Assembly (NCBI RefSeq): GCF_042676605.1
Contig: NZ_JBHTHQ010000021.1
Coordinates: 744,001 to 808,000, forward strand
Length of the DNA stretch: 64,000 nt
Direction: 5' to 3'
From: Alloscardovia venturai
GTDB lineage: Bacteria; Actinomycetota; Actinomycetes; Actinomycetales; Bifidobacteriaceae
In this document: in pieces, positions 1 through 8,391 of the stretch
Layout of the letters: every line of letters begins with the position of its first letter
Numbering within the stretch: the first letter of the stretch is position 1
The notes under the pieces: model-generated
Database searches by the model: none
Seen by the model: the letters and a program-made list of their open reading frames with translations, nothing else
What the model was told of the DNA's origin: nothing
Made by a program: the position numbers and the translations under genes

Positions 1-599
1 CACATCATAATTGGGTCTATATAGTGCTCACGGTTTGCGTTGCTCCCTGGGCTTTTGAAATCTTCACCATATAAAACTCCTATATTTTCAATACCAGTAG
101 CCCAAATATGCTGCAGTCTAGTGCGTATTTGAATTTCAAAATGATAGTTTCTATCTTCCCATTGGTGTTTTACGATAATGTGTACACAACGGTAGCCAGA
201 ACCTTTAGGCTTCGTCACGTAATCCCTAACTTTTATCTCTTTGCCAAATGCTGATTTCACGCAATCGAAACAACGTCTCATAGACTCAATATCTTCACAT
301 ATTACGCGACATCCTCCGATATCCTCCATCGTTGAGATATCATATTCTTTATCCTCCCGTAGCAGTTTCGAAAGTATAGACTTCATTCTCTTAAGGCGCA
401 TTGTGACTACTATGCCTTCAATAGAAGCGACAGCTTCGTTTACCATTCGAAAGACTTCAAACAATGGGGCAAGATGTTTGCCCCGCCAAATAACAGCATT
501 TTGATATTCAATCGACTCTGTGTCAATATCCTCAATCCGCTTACAACTCTTTAATACCTTAGAGGATTTTTTCATTTGACTTCGTGACAAATCTACCAT
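1..599 (-). CDS. RelA/SpoT-domain protein, probable toxSAS-type alarmone synthetase toxin (partial, cut by left edge)
   Basis: An open minus-strand frame of 199 codons runs from ATG at 597-599 off the left edge. It shows the hallmarks of a (p)ppGpp-synthetase fold: TMRLKRMKSI near residues 65-75, MEDIGGCRVIC at 91-101, DYVTKPKGSGYRCVH at 126-140 and FEIQIRTRLQHIWA at 154-167, which carries the catalytic-type Glu. No HD hydrolase domain precedes it and the protein starts about 60 residues before the fold, so it is a small synthetase rather than a long Rel. An N-terminal stretch (VIWRGKHLAPLFEVFR, 36-51) resembles the NWRssHayPL motif of single-domain toxSAS-like proteins. It is divergent from a Panacea antitoxin-type gene 58 bases away. 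Toxicity, and whether it makes ppGpp/ppApp or pyrophosphorylates tRNA, cannot be read from sequence. Confidence 0.85.
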   Translation of the reverse strand, partial: MVDLSRSQMKKSSKVLKSCKRIEDIDTESIEYQNAVIWRGKHLAPLFEVFRMVNEAVASIEGIVVTMRLKRMKSILSKLLREDKEYDISTMEDIGGCRVICEDIESMRRCFDCVKSAFGKEIKVRDYVTKPKGSGYRCVHIIVKHQWEDRNYHFEIQIRTRLQHIWATGIENIGVLYGEDFKSPGSNANREHYIDPIMM

Positions 600-624
600 G
601 AAATCTCTTCTCTCTACATCTAGA

Positions 625-653
625 TATAATAGAAGCCAGTATCAGGAGGGAGG
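625..653 (+). promoter_or_regulatory. -10 box and strong RBS of the Panacea gene in a divergent promoter region
   Basis: A perfect TATAAT lies at 625-630, and a strong Shine-Dalgarno run (AGGAGGGAGG, about 644-653) sits directly before ATG 658. No convincing -35 is seen. The 58-bp gap also has to hold the promoter of the divergent RelA/SpoT gene, so both genes are probably controlled from here. Confidence 0.6.
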
Positions 654-657
654 AACG

Positions 658-1104
658 ATGGCTTCAATTCTAGATGTTGCTGCATATATTTTAAAAAAGC
701 AGGGCACAATGACTACGATGAAACTGCAGAAACTCGCTTTTTATTCGCAGGCAGAATATCTTCGAGAGTTTAAAGAGCCACTATTTGATTCATCCTTCCA
801 AGCTTGGATTAATGGTCCCGTTTCAGTTGAGCTATTCCGCCATCACCGTGGACTTTTTCTGATTCGCCCACAGGATTTAACTGGTGCAACACCGAGCGCA
901 TTAAAGCTCGAGGAGCGTAAAACTGTAGATTTAGTTCTATCTGTTTACGGCGAAAAATCAGGTAAAGAACTTTCTATTCTCACTCACCAAGAAGCCCCTT
1001 GGAAAGATGCACGTGAGGGTCTTGCGACAGACCAAGCTGGTAACGTTGAAATTACAAATGACGCCATTTTAGACTACTACTCTAAGCACCCACTTGTAAG
1101 ATAG
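658..1104 (+). CDS. Panacea (DUF4065/SocA-like) domain protein, probable antitoxin
   Basis: This 148-aa protein has the signatures of the Panacea/DUF4065 (SocA, GepA) family: MKLQKLAFYSQAEYL near the N-terminus, the FQAWINGPV segment, and a C-terminal LSILTHQEAPWKDAR motif. Panacea proteins are known as versatile antitoxins that neutralise unrelated toxins, including toxSAS alarmone synthetases. The start at 658 is chosen because a strong RBS lies just upstream; an in-frame ATG at 598 would overlap the neighbouring gene start and has no RBS. The divergent neighbour is a RelA/SpoT-domain gene, which fits a toxin-antitoxin pair. The divergent layout is unusual, since such pairs are normally co-transcribed. 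Confidence 0.85.
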   Translation: MASILDVAAYILKKQGTMTTMKLQKLAFYSQAEYLREFKEPLFDSSFQAWINGPVSVELFRHHRGLFLIRPQDLTGATPSALKLEERKTVDLVLSVYGEKSGKELSILTHQEAPWKDAREGLATDQAGNVEITNDAILDYYSKHPLVR

Positions 1105-1119
1105 CTATTTTTAAAGTAT

Positions 1120-1153
1120 GAGCGAAAGTTCTCATCTCAGTATTCTTTCGCTC
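1120..1153. terminator. Bidirectional hairpin between convergent genes
   Basis: A 9-bp perfect stem, GAGCGAAAG (1120-1128) with CTTTCGCTC (1145-1153), has a 16-base loop. It lies between the Panacea gene and the convergent pseudouridine synthase gene. The T-tracts are poor, so this is a moderate call. Confidence 0.5.
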
Positions 1154-1163
1154 GTACAGAATG

Positions 1164-1958
1164 CTAGGCATTCACATCTAACTCATACCGTGACTCAAAG
1201 CGACGATGTTCTCCGGTGTAGGGATCTTCAAACTCGAGAGTTTTCGCGATGAGTTGAAGTGGATGGGTGAAGTCATCGTAATCATGCTTATGCTCAGTCG
1301 GATAGAAATCATCACCCTTAATCGGTAGCCCCAATGAATTCATATGGACGCGAAGCTGATGCGTCTTTCCTGTGCGCGGGTGCAATGTGTAAGCACGATA
1401 CCCAGCATTGACTGCATCACTCGGTTGACACTCACTAATCTCAATGACAGTTTCAGCGTTCACATCACCCGGTTCTTCAAAAGCTTGCAAAATGTGATGC
1501 ACTTTGATGATGCGCGAACGGCGTTCAAGAGGGAAGACAAGTCCTGCATATGTACCGCATTCAGACAGCGAGCGAGTAGTCCCAAACTTCGGCACAGACA
1601 CCGGAGCCATCGGCGCTAAACATTCGTAGACTTTCGTCGCTTTCTTATTCTGAAACAGCAGCTGATACTTTCCTCGTGCTTTGATATCACGGACAAAGAC
1701 CACAATGCCTGCGGTAAGCCGATCAAGACGATGGGCGGGGATAATGTCAGGCTCGTCGTAGTTTTCACGCAACCTCATGAGTGCAGTGGAATGGTACCAC
1801 ATACCGCGCGGCATAGTAGGTAGGAAGTGAGGTTTATCGACGACGATAATCCGCTCATCTTCATAAACGACTGGCAACTCAAATGGAATCTCCGGTTCAT
1901 CAATGACGAAAGCGTGTGATCGCTGCGCGCGATGATTGCGATGACGGCGTCGAGACAC
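1164..1958 (-). CDS. RluA-family RNA pseudouridine synthase
   Basis: This 264-aa protein should isomerise specific uridines to pseudouridine in rRNA or tRNA in the cytosol. The catalytic motif HRLDRLTAG is present with the active Asp at about residue 79, followed by a conserved C-terminal HPRTGKTHQLRVHM segment. The first 15 residues are very basic (Arg/His-rich), and no S4 domain is visible. Its start codon overlaps the stop of the upstream nnrD by one base, so the two are translationally coupled. The exact RNA target cannot be assigned from the sequence. Confidence 0.88.
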   Translation of the reverse strand: MSRRRHRNHRAQRSHAFVIDEPEIPFELPVVYEDERIIVVDKPHFLPTMPRGMWYHSTALMRLRENYDEPDIIPAHRLDRLTAGIVVFVRDIKARGKYQLLFQNKKATKVYECLAPMAPVSVPKFGTTRSLSECGTYAGLVFPLERRSRIIKVHHILQAFEEPGDVNAETVIEISECQPSDAVNAGYRAYTLHPRTGKTHQLRVHMNSLGLPIKGDDFYPTEHKHDYDDFTHPLQLIAKTLEFEDPYTGEHRRFESRYELDVNA

Positions 1959-2995
1959 TAGAAATCAGCTCCTCCTGATTCCGACGCATTCACATCTGGT
2001 TCCTGCGAATTTTCAGCCGTCCTAGTATTCCTATCTTTCCAATTGCGAAAATCTACTTGCGCTGCTGAAATAGCACTCGTCATATCAAGCAGCCCAATCT
2101 GATGCCCATATAAGTGAGAGTCCGACGAGACATTATCTGGGGAATCTCCAAGCCATTCTTCCATTGACGTCATGTCGAAAGCGCTCAAGCCCGCGGCATA
2201 GGAATGTACACACACTGCTGCCGCCGCTACACGCGCAAGATTAACTTTCCCCTCACGCAGCCGAGAGGCATTGCTAGCAATCGTCGCTCCCATGATTCCA
2301 GCAAGAAGGTCTCCTGTCCCTGCAGTCGCAAGCCAGTGCGTAGCCGGTGGAAGTTCATACGCTGTGCCATCGTGCGAGGCCACAATTGTTGGCGAACCCT
2401 TCAACACTACAGTGCATCCGAGTTTGTGGGCAATCACTGTAGCAGAGACTTCACGGTGTGATTCAATATAGTCGCGAGACATATCAAGACCTAAGACAGT
2501 GCACAAACGTTCTGCTTCACCCGTATGCGGTGTGAGCACGCAGCGAGCACGCTGATCCGCGTCTAGTTCCCCGTTCATAGCCATCACTGCATATGTTTCG
2601 AGAGCACCTGCATCGACGACCACATATGGCACGTTCTTGTGCAGCTCATCGTCTTTCGAAGTTAGTATCTGACGAATTTCGTCACTTCGGCAATCTCCAT
2701 TGTCGTATATTCCAGAAAAACCAGAACCCACAACCCACGCATCGACATGATTTTCAGCACATGCAGTAAAGACGACTTCAGGATGCGTTATCAGCAGTGC
2801 ATTCACTGCGGCAGCTGGACCGTTATAACGCACATAACCGATACCGCATGATGCGGCCGCGGATACAGAAAGAACGCCCGCGCCAGGGTACTCATCGGTA
2901 CCCGTAATAAGCCCTACGACTCCGCGCGTGTACTTAGAGTCATCAGGGCAAGGAACTTCGAATAGTCCGTCGAGATGCTCGGGAAGAAACTGCAT
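1958..2995 (-). CDS. nnrD: ADP-dependent (S)-NAD(P)H-hydrate dehydratase
   Basis: This 345-aa ribokinase-fold protein belongs to the YjeF C-terminal/CARKD family, which repairs hydrated NAD(P)H at the expense of ADP. Family motifs include the GSGFSG stretch, TPHTGEAERL and the ATAGTGDLLAGIMGA nucleotide-binding motif. The YjeF N-terminal epimerase domain is absent, so this is the stand-alone dehydratase. The C-terminal 40 residues are polar and look disordered. It lies 19 bases after glmS and overlaps the next gene, in one minus-strand operon. Confidence 0.88.
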   Translation of the reverse strand: MQFLPEHLDGLFEVPCPDDSKYTRGVVGLITGTDEYPGAGVLSVSAAASCGIGYVRYNGPAAAVNALLITHPEVVFTACAENHVDAWVVGSGFSGIYDNGDCRSDEIRQILTSKDDELHKNVPYVVVDAGALETYAVMAMNGELDADQRARCVLTPHTGEAERLCTVLGLDMSRDYIESHREVSATVIAHKLGCTVVLKGSPTIVASHDGTAYELPPATHWLATAGTGDLLAGIMGATIASNASRLREGKVNLARVAAAAVCVHSYAAGLSAFDMTSMEEWLGDSPDNVSSDSHLYGHQIGLLDMTSAISAAQVDFRNWKDRNTRTAENSQEPDVNASESGGADF

Positions 2996-3014
2996 AGTTG
3001 CCTTGCCGTACCCC

Positions 3015-4901
3015 TTACTCTACAGTCACGGACTTAGCCAAGTTACGAGGCTTATCCACGTCCAAGCCCTTGAGCTTTGCCATATCCATAGCAAAGAGCT
3101 GCATAGGAATAACGTCGACGAGAGGACTCATCAGCGTTGGACACTGTGGGCGCCAGAAGACGACATCTGCATAGTCGCGCACGTCGTCATCACCTTCTTC
3201 GGCGACCGCAATAGTGTATGCACCGCGAGCGCGTACTTCCTCAATTGCTGAGATGACTTTCGAATGCAGGATATTACGTCCGCGGGCAGGCGGCACGATG
3301 ACGACAACTGGTTCGCCTTCGTCGACGAGTGCGATTGGTCCGTGCTTGAGTTCACCCGCAGCAAAGCCTTCGGTGAAGGTGTACGCAATTTCTTTGAGTT
3401 TTAGTGCTCCCTCCATCGCCACTGGATATCCTACGTGGCGACCGAGGAAGAGGAAGGACTGAGCGTTAATCATCTTCGTGGCAGCTGCTTCAATTGTCTG
3501 TGACTGAGTGTCGATGACTCGTTGGATTTTGTCTGGCATAGCGCGAAGTTCGTCGAGGATTCCGCGAATTTCGTCGCGATACATGGCTCCCTTGACCTGC
3601 GCCAAGTACAAACCAATCAGGTATGCTGCGGTAATCTGTGCTACGAATGCCTTAGTCGATGCCACTGCAATCTCAGGACCTGCATGTGTGTAGAGCACAG
3701 CATCAGATTCACGTGGAATGGTCGAACCTTGAGTATTGCAGATAGCAAGTACTCGTGAACCTTGCTCACGCGCATGACGAAGTGCCATCAAAGTATCCAT
3801 AGTCTCGCCAGACTGCGAAATAGCCACAACGAGCGTACGAGATGTCAAAATCGGGTCACGATAGCGGAACTCATGAGCAAGCTCTACTTCGACCGGGATA
3901 CGTACCCAGTGCTCGATAGCATACTTTGCGACCATACCTGCGTACGCTGCCGTTCCACATGCGATGACGATGATTTTGTCAATGGAGCGGAATATTTCCT
4001 CATCGATACGCACCTCGTCGAGGTTTAACCGACCTTCCAAATCAAAGCGTCCAAGCAATGTATCCGCCACAGCGTGAGGCTCTTCATGGATTTCCTTATC
4101 CATGAACGAATCCCAGCCCCCTTTTTCGGATGCCGAGGCATCCCAGTCCACGGTAAATGGACGAATCTCTACTGCATTGCCCTTAAAGTCTGTAACCGTT
4201 ACACTATCAGGAGTAATCTGAACTGCCTCATCCTGACCAAGCTCCAACGCTTCTTTGGTATACGCTACGAATGCTGCAACATCTGAGCCGAGGAAGTTTT
4301 CGCCATCGCCAAGTCCTACGACGAGCGGAGAGTCATGTCGTGCCCCGACTACGACATTCGGCTGACGGCAGTCTGTAGCAAGCAATGTAAAAGTACCTTC
4401 CAACTGACGAGCCACACGACGAAGGGCTTCAAATATATCAGGCGTACCCGTTTCCTCTATAATTTGCGCCGCGACCTTACCGATGAGCTTCGCCGCGACT
4501 TCCGTGTCCGTAGAAGATTCAAAAGTATAGCCATCTTCCATGAGCTGCTGCTTGAGTGCAGGAGCGTTTTCAATGATTCCGTTGTGGATCACTCCAACTT
4601 TGCCATCGCTACTCATGTGTGGGTGAGAATTTGTATCGCTCGGAGCACCATTTGTCGCCCAGCGCGTATGGCCAATTCCCGCTGTGGCAAGCGGAAGTGG
4701 GTCAGTCTCAATGCTGCGCACTAAATTATCGAGACGACCTTCCTTCTTTCGGAAAGCTACATGGTCCATACCCGGAGCAGATAACGCTACACCTGCGGAA
4801 TCATACCCGCGATATTCCAATCGCTTCAACCCCTGAAGACATACCTCCAAAGGCTTACCGCATGCTGTCCGTGTTCCTACATATCCAACAATTCCGCACA
4901 T
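3015..4901 (-). CDS. glmS: Glutamine-fructose-6-phosphate aminotransferase (isomerizing)
   Basis: This 628-aa enzyme makes glucosamine-6-phosphate from fructose-6-phosphate and glutamine, the first step towards UDP-GlcNAc and peptidoglycan. The N-terminal class II glutaminase domain begins MCGIVGYVG, with the nucleophilic Cys2 exposed after Met removal. Two SIS sugar-isomerase domains follow (AISQSGETMDTL, then the HVGYPVAMEGALKLKEIAY region). The C-terminus ends KPRNLAKSVTVE, the family signature. Only 66 bp separate it from the ABC transporter genes upstream. No glmS ribozyme is apparent in that short gap. Confidence 0.97.
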   Translation of the reverse strand: MCGIVGYVGTRTACGKPLEVCLQGLKRLEYRGYDSAGVALSAPGMDHVAFRKKEGRLDNLVRSIETDPLPLATAGIGHTRWATNGAPSDTNSHPHMSSDGKVGVIHNGIIENAPALKQQLMEDGYTFESSTDTEVAAKLIGKVAAQIIEETGTPDIFEALRRVARQLEGTFTLLATDCRQPNVVVGARHDSPLVVGLGDGENFLGSDVAAFVAYTKEALELGQDEAVQITPDSVTVTDFKGNAVEIRPFTVDWDASASEKGGWDSFMDKEIHEEPHAVADTLLGRFDLEGRLNLDEVRIDEEIFRSIDKIIVIACGTAAYAGMVAKYAIEHWVRIPVEVELAHEFRYRDPILTSRTLVVAISQSGETMDTLMALRHAREQGSRVLAICNTQGSTIPRESDAVLYTHAGPEIAVASTKAFVAQITAAYLIGLYLAQVKGAMYRDEIRGILDELRAMPDKIQRVIDTQSQTIEAAATKMINAQSFLFLGRHVGYPVAMEGALKLKEIAYTFTEGFAAGELKHGPIALVDEGEPVVVIVPPARGRNILHSKVISAIEEVRARGAYTIAVAEEGDDDVRDYADVVFWRPQCPTLMSPLVDVIPMQLFAMDMAKLKGLDVDKPRNLAKSVTVE

Positions 4902-4967
4902 AACGTTCTATTGTATAGGACAGCAGTAAGTTTCACTGCAGCAAACGATGTCACATGCGCGAACCCC

Positions 4968-5771
4968 TTACAAAACAGCTTTTAAGAAGTCTTGGAAACG
5001 CTCTGTTTGAGGGTGATCAATGATATCTGCTGCACCGGATTCGACGACAACACCACCATCCATGAAGACCACTTGATCCGCAACCTCACGAGCAAAACCA
5101 ATCTCATGCGTTACCACCATCATGGTCATACCGTCATCAGCAAGTTTGCGCATAACGCCAAGCACTTCGCCGACGAGTTCAGGGTCAAGAGCCGATGTCG
5201 GCTCATCAAAAAGCATAATGTCAGGATGCATGGCAATGGCGCGAGCAATCGCCACACGCTGCTGCTGCCCACCTGAAAGTTGAGACGGATAGTGGTTCAC
5301 ATGGTCAGCAAGACCCACCATGTCAAGATATGCGAGAGCTTCTTTCTTGGCTTGAGCTTTCTTCATACCCGCCACGTGAATAGGCGCTTCCATCACATTT
5401 TCCAGCACCGTCATATGCGGGAAAAGGTTAAATTTCTGGAAGACCATACCGATATGGGATCGCTGCTTCGCAATCTCCTTATCTGACAAAGTCTGCATGA
5501 CTTTCTGACTATTTTTCTGAACCCATTTGTAGCCAATCATTTCACCATCGACGTCAATTTCACCGCCAGTAATAGTTTCCAGTTGGTTGACCATACGCAG
5601 CAAAGTCGATTTACCCGAGCCCGATGGCCCAAGGATGACCGTTACAGTGCTTGGCATGACTTCGAGATTAATCCCCTTGAGCACATGCAAATCACCATAC
5701 GCCTTATGAACTTCTTTAATTTCAATCTGCGGCTGACTTACCGGCATCATATCCTGCACAGAGTTAGGCAT
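4968..5771 (-). CDS. Polar amino-acid ABC transporter, ATP-binding protein (GlnQ/HisP family)
   Basis: This 267-aa ABC ATPase has Walker A (GPSGSGKST), the signature LSGGQQQRVAIARA and Walker B (IMLFDEPTSALDP). It powers import of a polar amino acid across the membrane. ATG 5771 is chosen over an upstream in-frame start at 5795 because GGGGAGG lies directly before it. The gene overlaps the stop of the permease gene by a few bases. An extra stretch of about 16 residues around GEMIGYKWVQKNSQKVMQTL lies between Walker A and the Q-loop. Substrate is not determined. Confidence 0.93.
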   Translation of the reverse strand: MPNSVQDMMPVSQPQIEIKEVHKAYGDLHVLKGINLEVMPSTVTVILGPSGSGKSTLLRMVNQLETITGGEIDVDGEMIGYKWVQKNSQKVMQTLSDKEIAKQRSHIGMVFQKFNLFPHMTVLENVMEAPIHVAGMKKAQAKKEALAYLDMVGLADHVNHYPSQLSGGQQQRVAIARAIAMHPDIMLFDEPTSALDPELVGEVLGVMRKLADDGMTMMVVTHEIGFAREVADQVVFMDGGVVVESGAADIIDHPQTERFQDFLKAVL

Positions 5772-6702
5772 TGAGACCTCCCCAGAAAGCTTCATTTTCC
5801 TTGGCTACATCGTTTTTGGGTTCACCATCAGTCTTCCCCGGAAGAGGAGGATTCTTACCGCGAGCTCCTGCCGGCTGTACATCAAAGCCTTTGCCAAAAT
5901 ATTTCTCGAGGTACGACTGGCCAACCATTAGGATAGACGTGATAACGAGGTACCAGATACCTGCCACGAGAAGTAACGGGATTGGCTGATAAATACGGTT
6001 GGCGATATTGTTGCTCATATATTGCAATTCCATGGTGAACGGGACAGCAAGGACGAGCGATGTAGTTTTGAGTAATCCAATTGCCTCATTACCCGTCGGA
6101 GGAATAATAATGCGCATTGCTTGAGGCAAAATTACACGACGCATGATAAGAGACCTCTTCATACCTAAAGCTTGGGCAGCTTCCGTCTGCCCTCTATCGA
6201 CAGCTTCGAGACCCGCACGAACAATTTCAGCTAAATATGCAGCCTCGTTGAGAGACAGTCCAATCACCGCGGCACGACCAGCTGTAATGACGTCTGCCGT
6301 GCTTAAACTCCATGAACCCACGCCAATTTTAGGAATAAGAACGGATATCAGCCCCCAGAAAGTGAGCTGTGTATATACTGGAGTACCACGGAAAAACCAT
6401 ATAAAGAACCAACTGACAGCACGCAAGACCACGTTATCACTTTTACGCATTATCGCAAGGGCGACTGCCAGCACAATTGCGATAATCATAGAGATAAATG
6501 TCAGCCATAAAGTCCATCCCACACCGGTGAGGATGTGCTCGTTGAAGAGGTACTTCCATACTGTAGGCCAAGCAAAATTCTCGTTTGTCGCTATACCCCA
6601 AGCAAGCCAGGCAGCGAGGAGCGCGACGATAATACCAGCGACCACCGGGCCAGGTTTGCGCACAGGAAGAGCCTTAATACGATTAGGAATGTGAGGAGCC
6701 AT
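5764..6702 (-). CDS. Polar amino-acid ABC transporter permease (HisM/GlnP family)
   Basis: This 312-aa membrane protein has several hydrophobic segments between about residues 20 and 260. It carries the His/Glu/Gln/Arg/opine permease motif EAAYLAEIVRAGLEAVDRGQTEAAQALGM, which includes the EAA loop that docks on the ATPase. The C-terminal 45 residues are polar and cytosolic (Gly/Pro/Lys-rich), longer than usual. It sits between the substrate-binding and ATPase genes. As a single permease gene it probably forms a homodimer. Confidence 0.93.
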   Translation of the reverse strand: MAPHIPNRIKALPVRKPGPVVAGIIVALLAAWLAWGIATNENFAWPTVWKYLFNEHILTGVGWTLWLTFISMIIAIVLAVALAIMRKSDNVVLRAVSWFFIWFFRGTPVYTQLTFWGLISVLIPKIGVGSWSLSTADVITAGRAAVIGLSLNEAAYLAEIVRAGLEAVDRGQTEAAQALGMKRSLIMRRVILPQAMRIIIPPTGNEAIGLLKTTSLVLAVPFTMELQYMSNNIANRIYQPIPLLLVAGIWYLVITSILMVGQSYLEKYFGKGFDVQPAGARGKNPPLPGKTDGEPKNDVAKENEAFWGGLNA

Positions 6703-6719
6703 ATCTCTATCTCTTTCCT

Positions 6720-7640
6720 TTATTTAACCTTTGGATTGATCTCAGCTGTGGAAATTGCGCCATCCTGAACGCCCCATGCTTTCAAAATTCGCATATACAC
6801 ACCAGAATCAATAAGTTTTTGAACTGCACCACGGACGGCCTGCGCCGTCTTCTTATCATTTTTTGCAAGCACAATTCCTTGTGGCGCTACATCGACAGCA
6901 TCACCGAGGAGCTGAAGCTTACCACCCGTCTGACTCACAGCATACCCAGAAACAGGAGTATCCGAATACATTACGTCAGAACGTCCTGCGAGGACTGCCT
7001 GCGTTGCCTGCGTCTGCTGCTCATAGACTTGCAAATCAAGAGCAGGCTTTCCGCTCTTGACGCAGGAAGCTGACGTATCTTCGAGTGCTGTTTCTTCCGA
7101 AGTACCCACCTGCACAGAAACCTTGTGCCCGCATAAATTATCAGCTTCGATATGTTTCGGATTTCCTTTCGCTACCACATAGCTCATACCGGCTGAGTAG
7201 AACTGTACGAAGGTCACTGTCTTTTCACGTTCTGCGGTAATGGTAAAGCCCGATACCCCGACGTCGAACTTTGACCCTACAGCAGGGATAATAGAGCTAA
7301 AACTTGCCTCTTGAATCTTTACCTTCAACCCAAGGACTTTAGCTACTGCTTTGATGAGATCGACCTCATAGCCAATCACCGTCTGATTGTCTTCTCCAGT
7401 AAACTCTGCGGGAGCCCATACAGCATTAGAACCAACGGTTAACACACCGTCCGAAGACACCTGCTTGGATACTTGAGCAGCCAGCGTCTTATCCACTGTA
7501 ACATCACTTAAATCGACATGTGCCTGAGCATCGTCAAGACCGTCAGATGTGCCACACGCCCCCATGCTGACACACAGCACAAAACTTAATAGTGCTGCAA
7601 GTATAACGTTACGCACACGCCTGATATAAGGTAATATCAT
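6720..7640 (-). CDS. Amino-acid ABC transporter substrate-binding lipoprotein
   Basis: This 306-aa type 3 periplasmic-binding-fold protein (SBP_bac_3) opens with a hydrophobic signal and a lipobox ending SMGAC near residue 29, so it is lipid-anchored outside the membrane. The body has the typical VLTVGSNAVWAPAEF start and GYEVDLIKAVAKVLG region of glutamate/glutamine/polar amino-acid binders. It is the first gene of a three-gene importer operon. A 20-bp-period AT-rich repeat lies about 70 bp upstream. The exact ligand is not clear. Confidence 0.92.
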   Translation of the reverse strand: MILPYIRRVRNVILAALLSFVLCVSMGACGTSDGLDDAQAHVDLSDVTVDKTLAAQVSKQVSSDGVLTVGSNAVWAPAEFTGEDNQTVIGYEVDLIKAVAKVLGLKVKIQEASFSSIIPAVGSKFDVGVSGFTITAEREKTVTFVQFYSAGMSYVVAKGNPKHIEADNLCGHKVSVQVGTSEETALEDTSASCVKSGKPALDLQVYEQQTQATQAVLAGRSDVMYSDTPVSGYAVSQTGGKLQLLGDAVDVAPQGIVLAKNDKKTAQAVRGAVQKLIDSGVYMRILKAWGVQDGAISTAEINPKVK

Positions 7641-7710
7641 CTACTCGCTCCACTTCACGCTCATTTATACTCGAATTTTTATACTTTGCTTCTTACTTCC
7701 GTACGATATG

Positions 7711-7742
7711 TATAAATATACGCTTTAAAGTATAAATATGCG
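7711..7742 (-). promoter_or_regulatory. Tandem AT-rich repeat upstream of the amino-acid importer, possible operator
   Basis: TATAAATATACG (7711-7722) recurs as TATAAATATGCG (7731-7742), exactly 20 bp apart and separated by CTTTAAAG. It lies between smpB and the start of the binding-protein gene, where the importer promoter must be. The spacing of about two helical turns suggests a dimeric repressor site. It resembles AT-rich ArgR boxes only loosely, and the regulator is not identified. Confidence 0.35.
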
Positions 7743-7812
7743 TTTTCTTGTCGGAGTGCGAGACAAAAGCAATATGACAAGAAGGAATACGGCAGGCATA
7801 TGACAGCTATTA

Positions 7813-8298
7813 TTAGCCTAAATTATGTAACCTCATAGCACGCTGGGCCTCACGCTTATCCTGAGCTTCTCGCAAAGCCTGCCGCTTATCGTACTCATGC
7901 TTACCTTTAGCTAGCGCAATTTCTACCTTTGCTCGCCCATTCGCAAAATACAAAGATAGCGGAACTATCGTATACCCCTTGGCCTGGATGGCACGAGCAA
8001 ACTTCTCAATCTGTGCTGTATGAAGGAGAAGTTTACGCTTACGCTTCGGCATGTGATTCGTCCATGTTCCATTGAGATATTCGGGGATATTCGCTCCTTC
8101 GAGCCACATTTCGCCATGCTTGTCAATGGACACGAAAGACTCAGTCAGGCTTGCACGTCCTTCACGCAAACTCTTGACTTCTGTGCCAAAAAGTACCAAT
8201 CCTGCTTCAAGAGTGTCCTCGATAGTGTAGTCGTGACGAGCGCGACGATTTTGTGCAACGACTCCGTTGCGAGTATCTTTAACCTTCTTCGCTGCCAT
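7813..8298 (-). CDS. smpB: SsrA-binding protein SmpB
   Basis: This 161-aa protein binds tmRNA and delivers it to stalled ribosomes for trans-translation. Conserved segments include VAQNRRARHDYTIEDTLEAGLVLFGTEVKSLREGRASL and the C-terminal KGKHEYDKRQALREAQDKREAQRAMR tail. The length is typical for the family. It follows the CHAP/ftsX/ftsE/prfB genes, as in other bifidobacteria. A tmRNA gene (ssrA) was not seen next to it. Confidence 0.96.
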   Translation of the reverse strand: MAAKKVKDTRNGVVAQNRRARHDYTIEDTLEAGLVLFGTEVKSLREGRASLTESFVSIDKHGEMWLEGANIPEYLNGTWTNHMPKRKRKLLLHTAQIEKFARAIQAKGYTIVPLSLYFANGRAKVEIALAKGKHEYDKRQALREAQDKREAQRAMRLHNLG

Positions 8299-8335
8299 AT
8301 ATGCTCCTTCGCTGTGATTTTCAAGTGTAGCTCAT

Positions 8336-8364
8336 GCAAAAACGCGCCGCGAATGCAGCGCGTT
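8336..8364 (-). terminator. Rho-independent terminator of the ftsE-ftsX-CHAP operon
   Basis: Read on the minus strand, AACGCGC (8358-8364) pairs with GCGCGTT (8341-8347) around a 10-base loop. A TTTTT run follows (8336-8340 region). It lies just after the CHAP gene stop at 8392. Confidence 0.75.
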
Positions 8365-8391
8365 AATGAATCATTTACAGAGCCATCTTGT

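Noticed and set aside
598..657. An earlier in-frame ATG for the Panacea gene, adding 20 residues.
   Set aside because: It overlaps the start of the divergent RelA/SpoT gene and has no RBS, whereas ATG 658 has a very strong one and begins at the family domain.
4902..4967. A glmS ribozyme or other riboswitch before glmS.
   Set aside because: The gap is only 66 bp and lacks any recognisable ribozyme core; Actinobacteria are not known for it.
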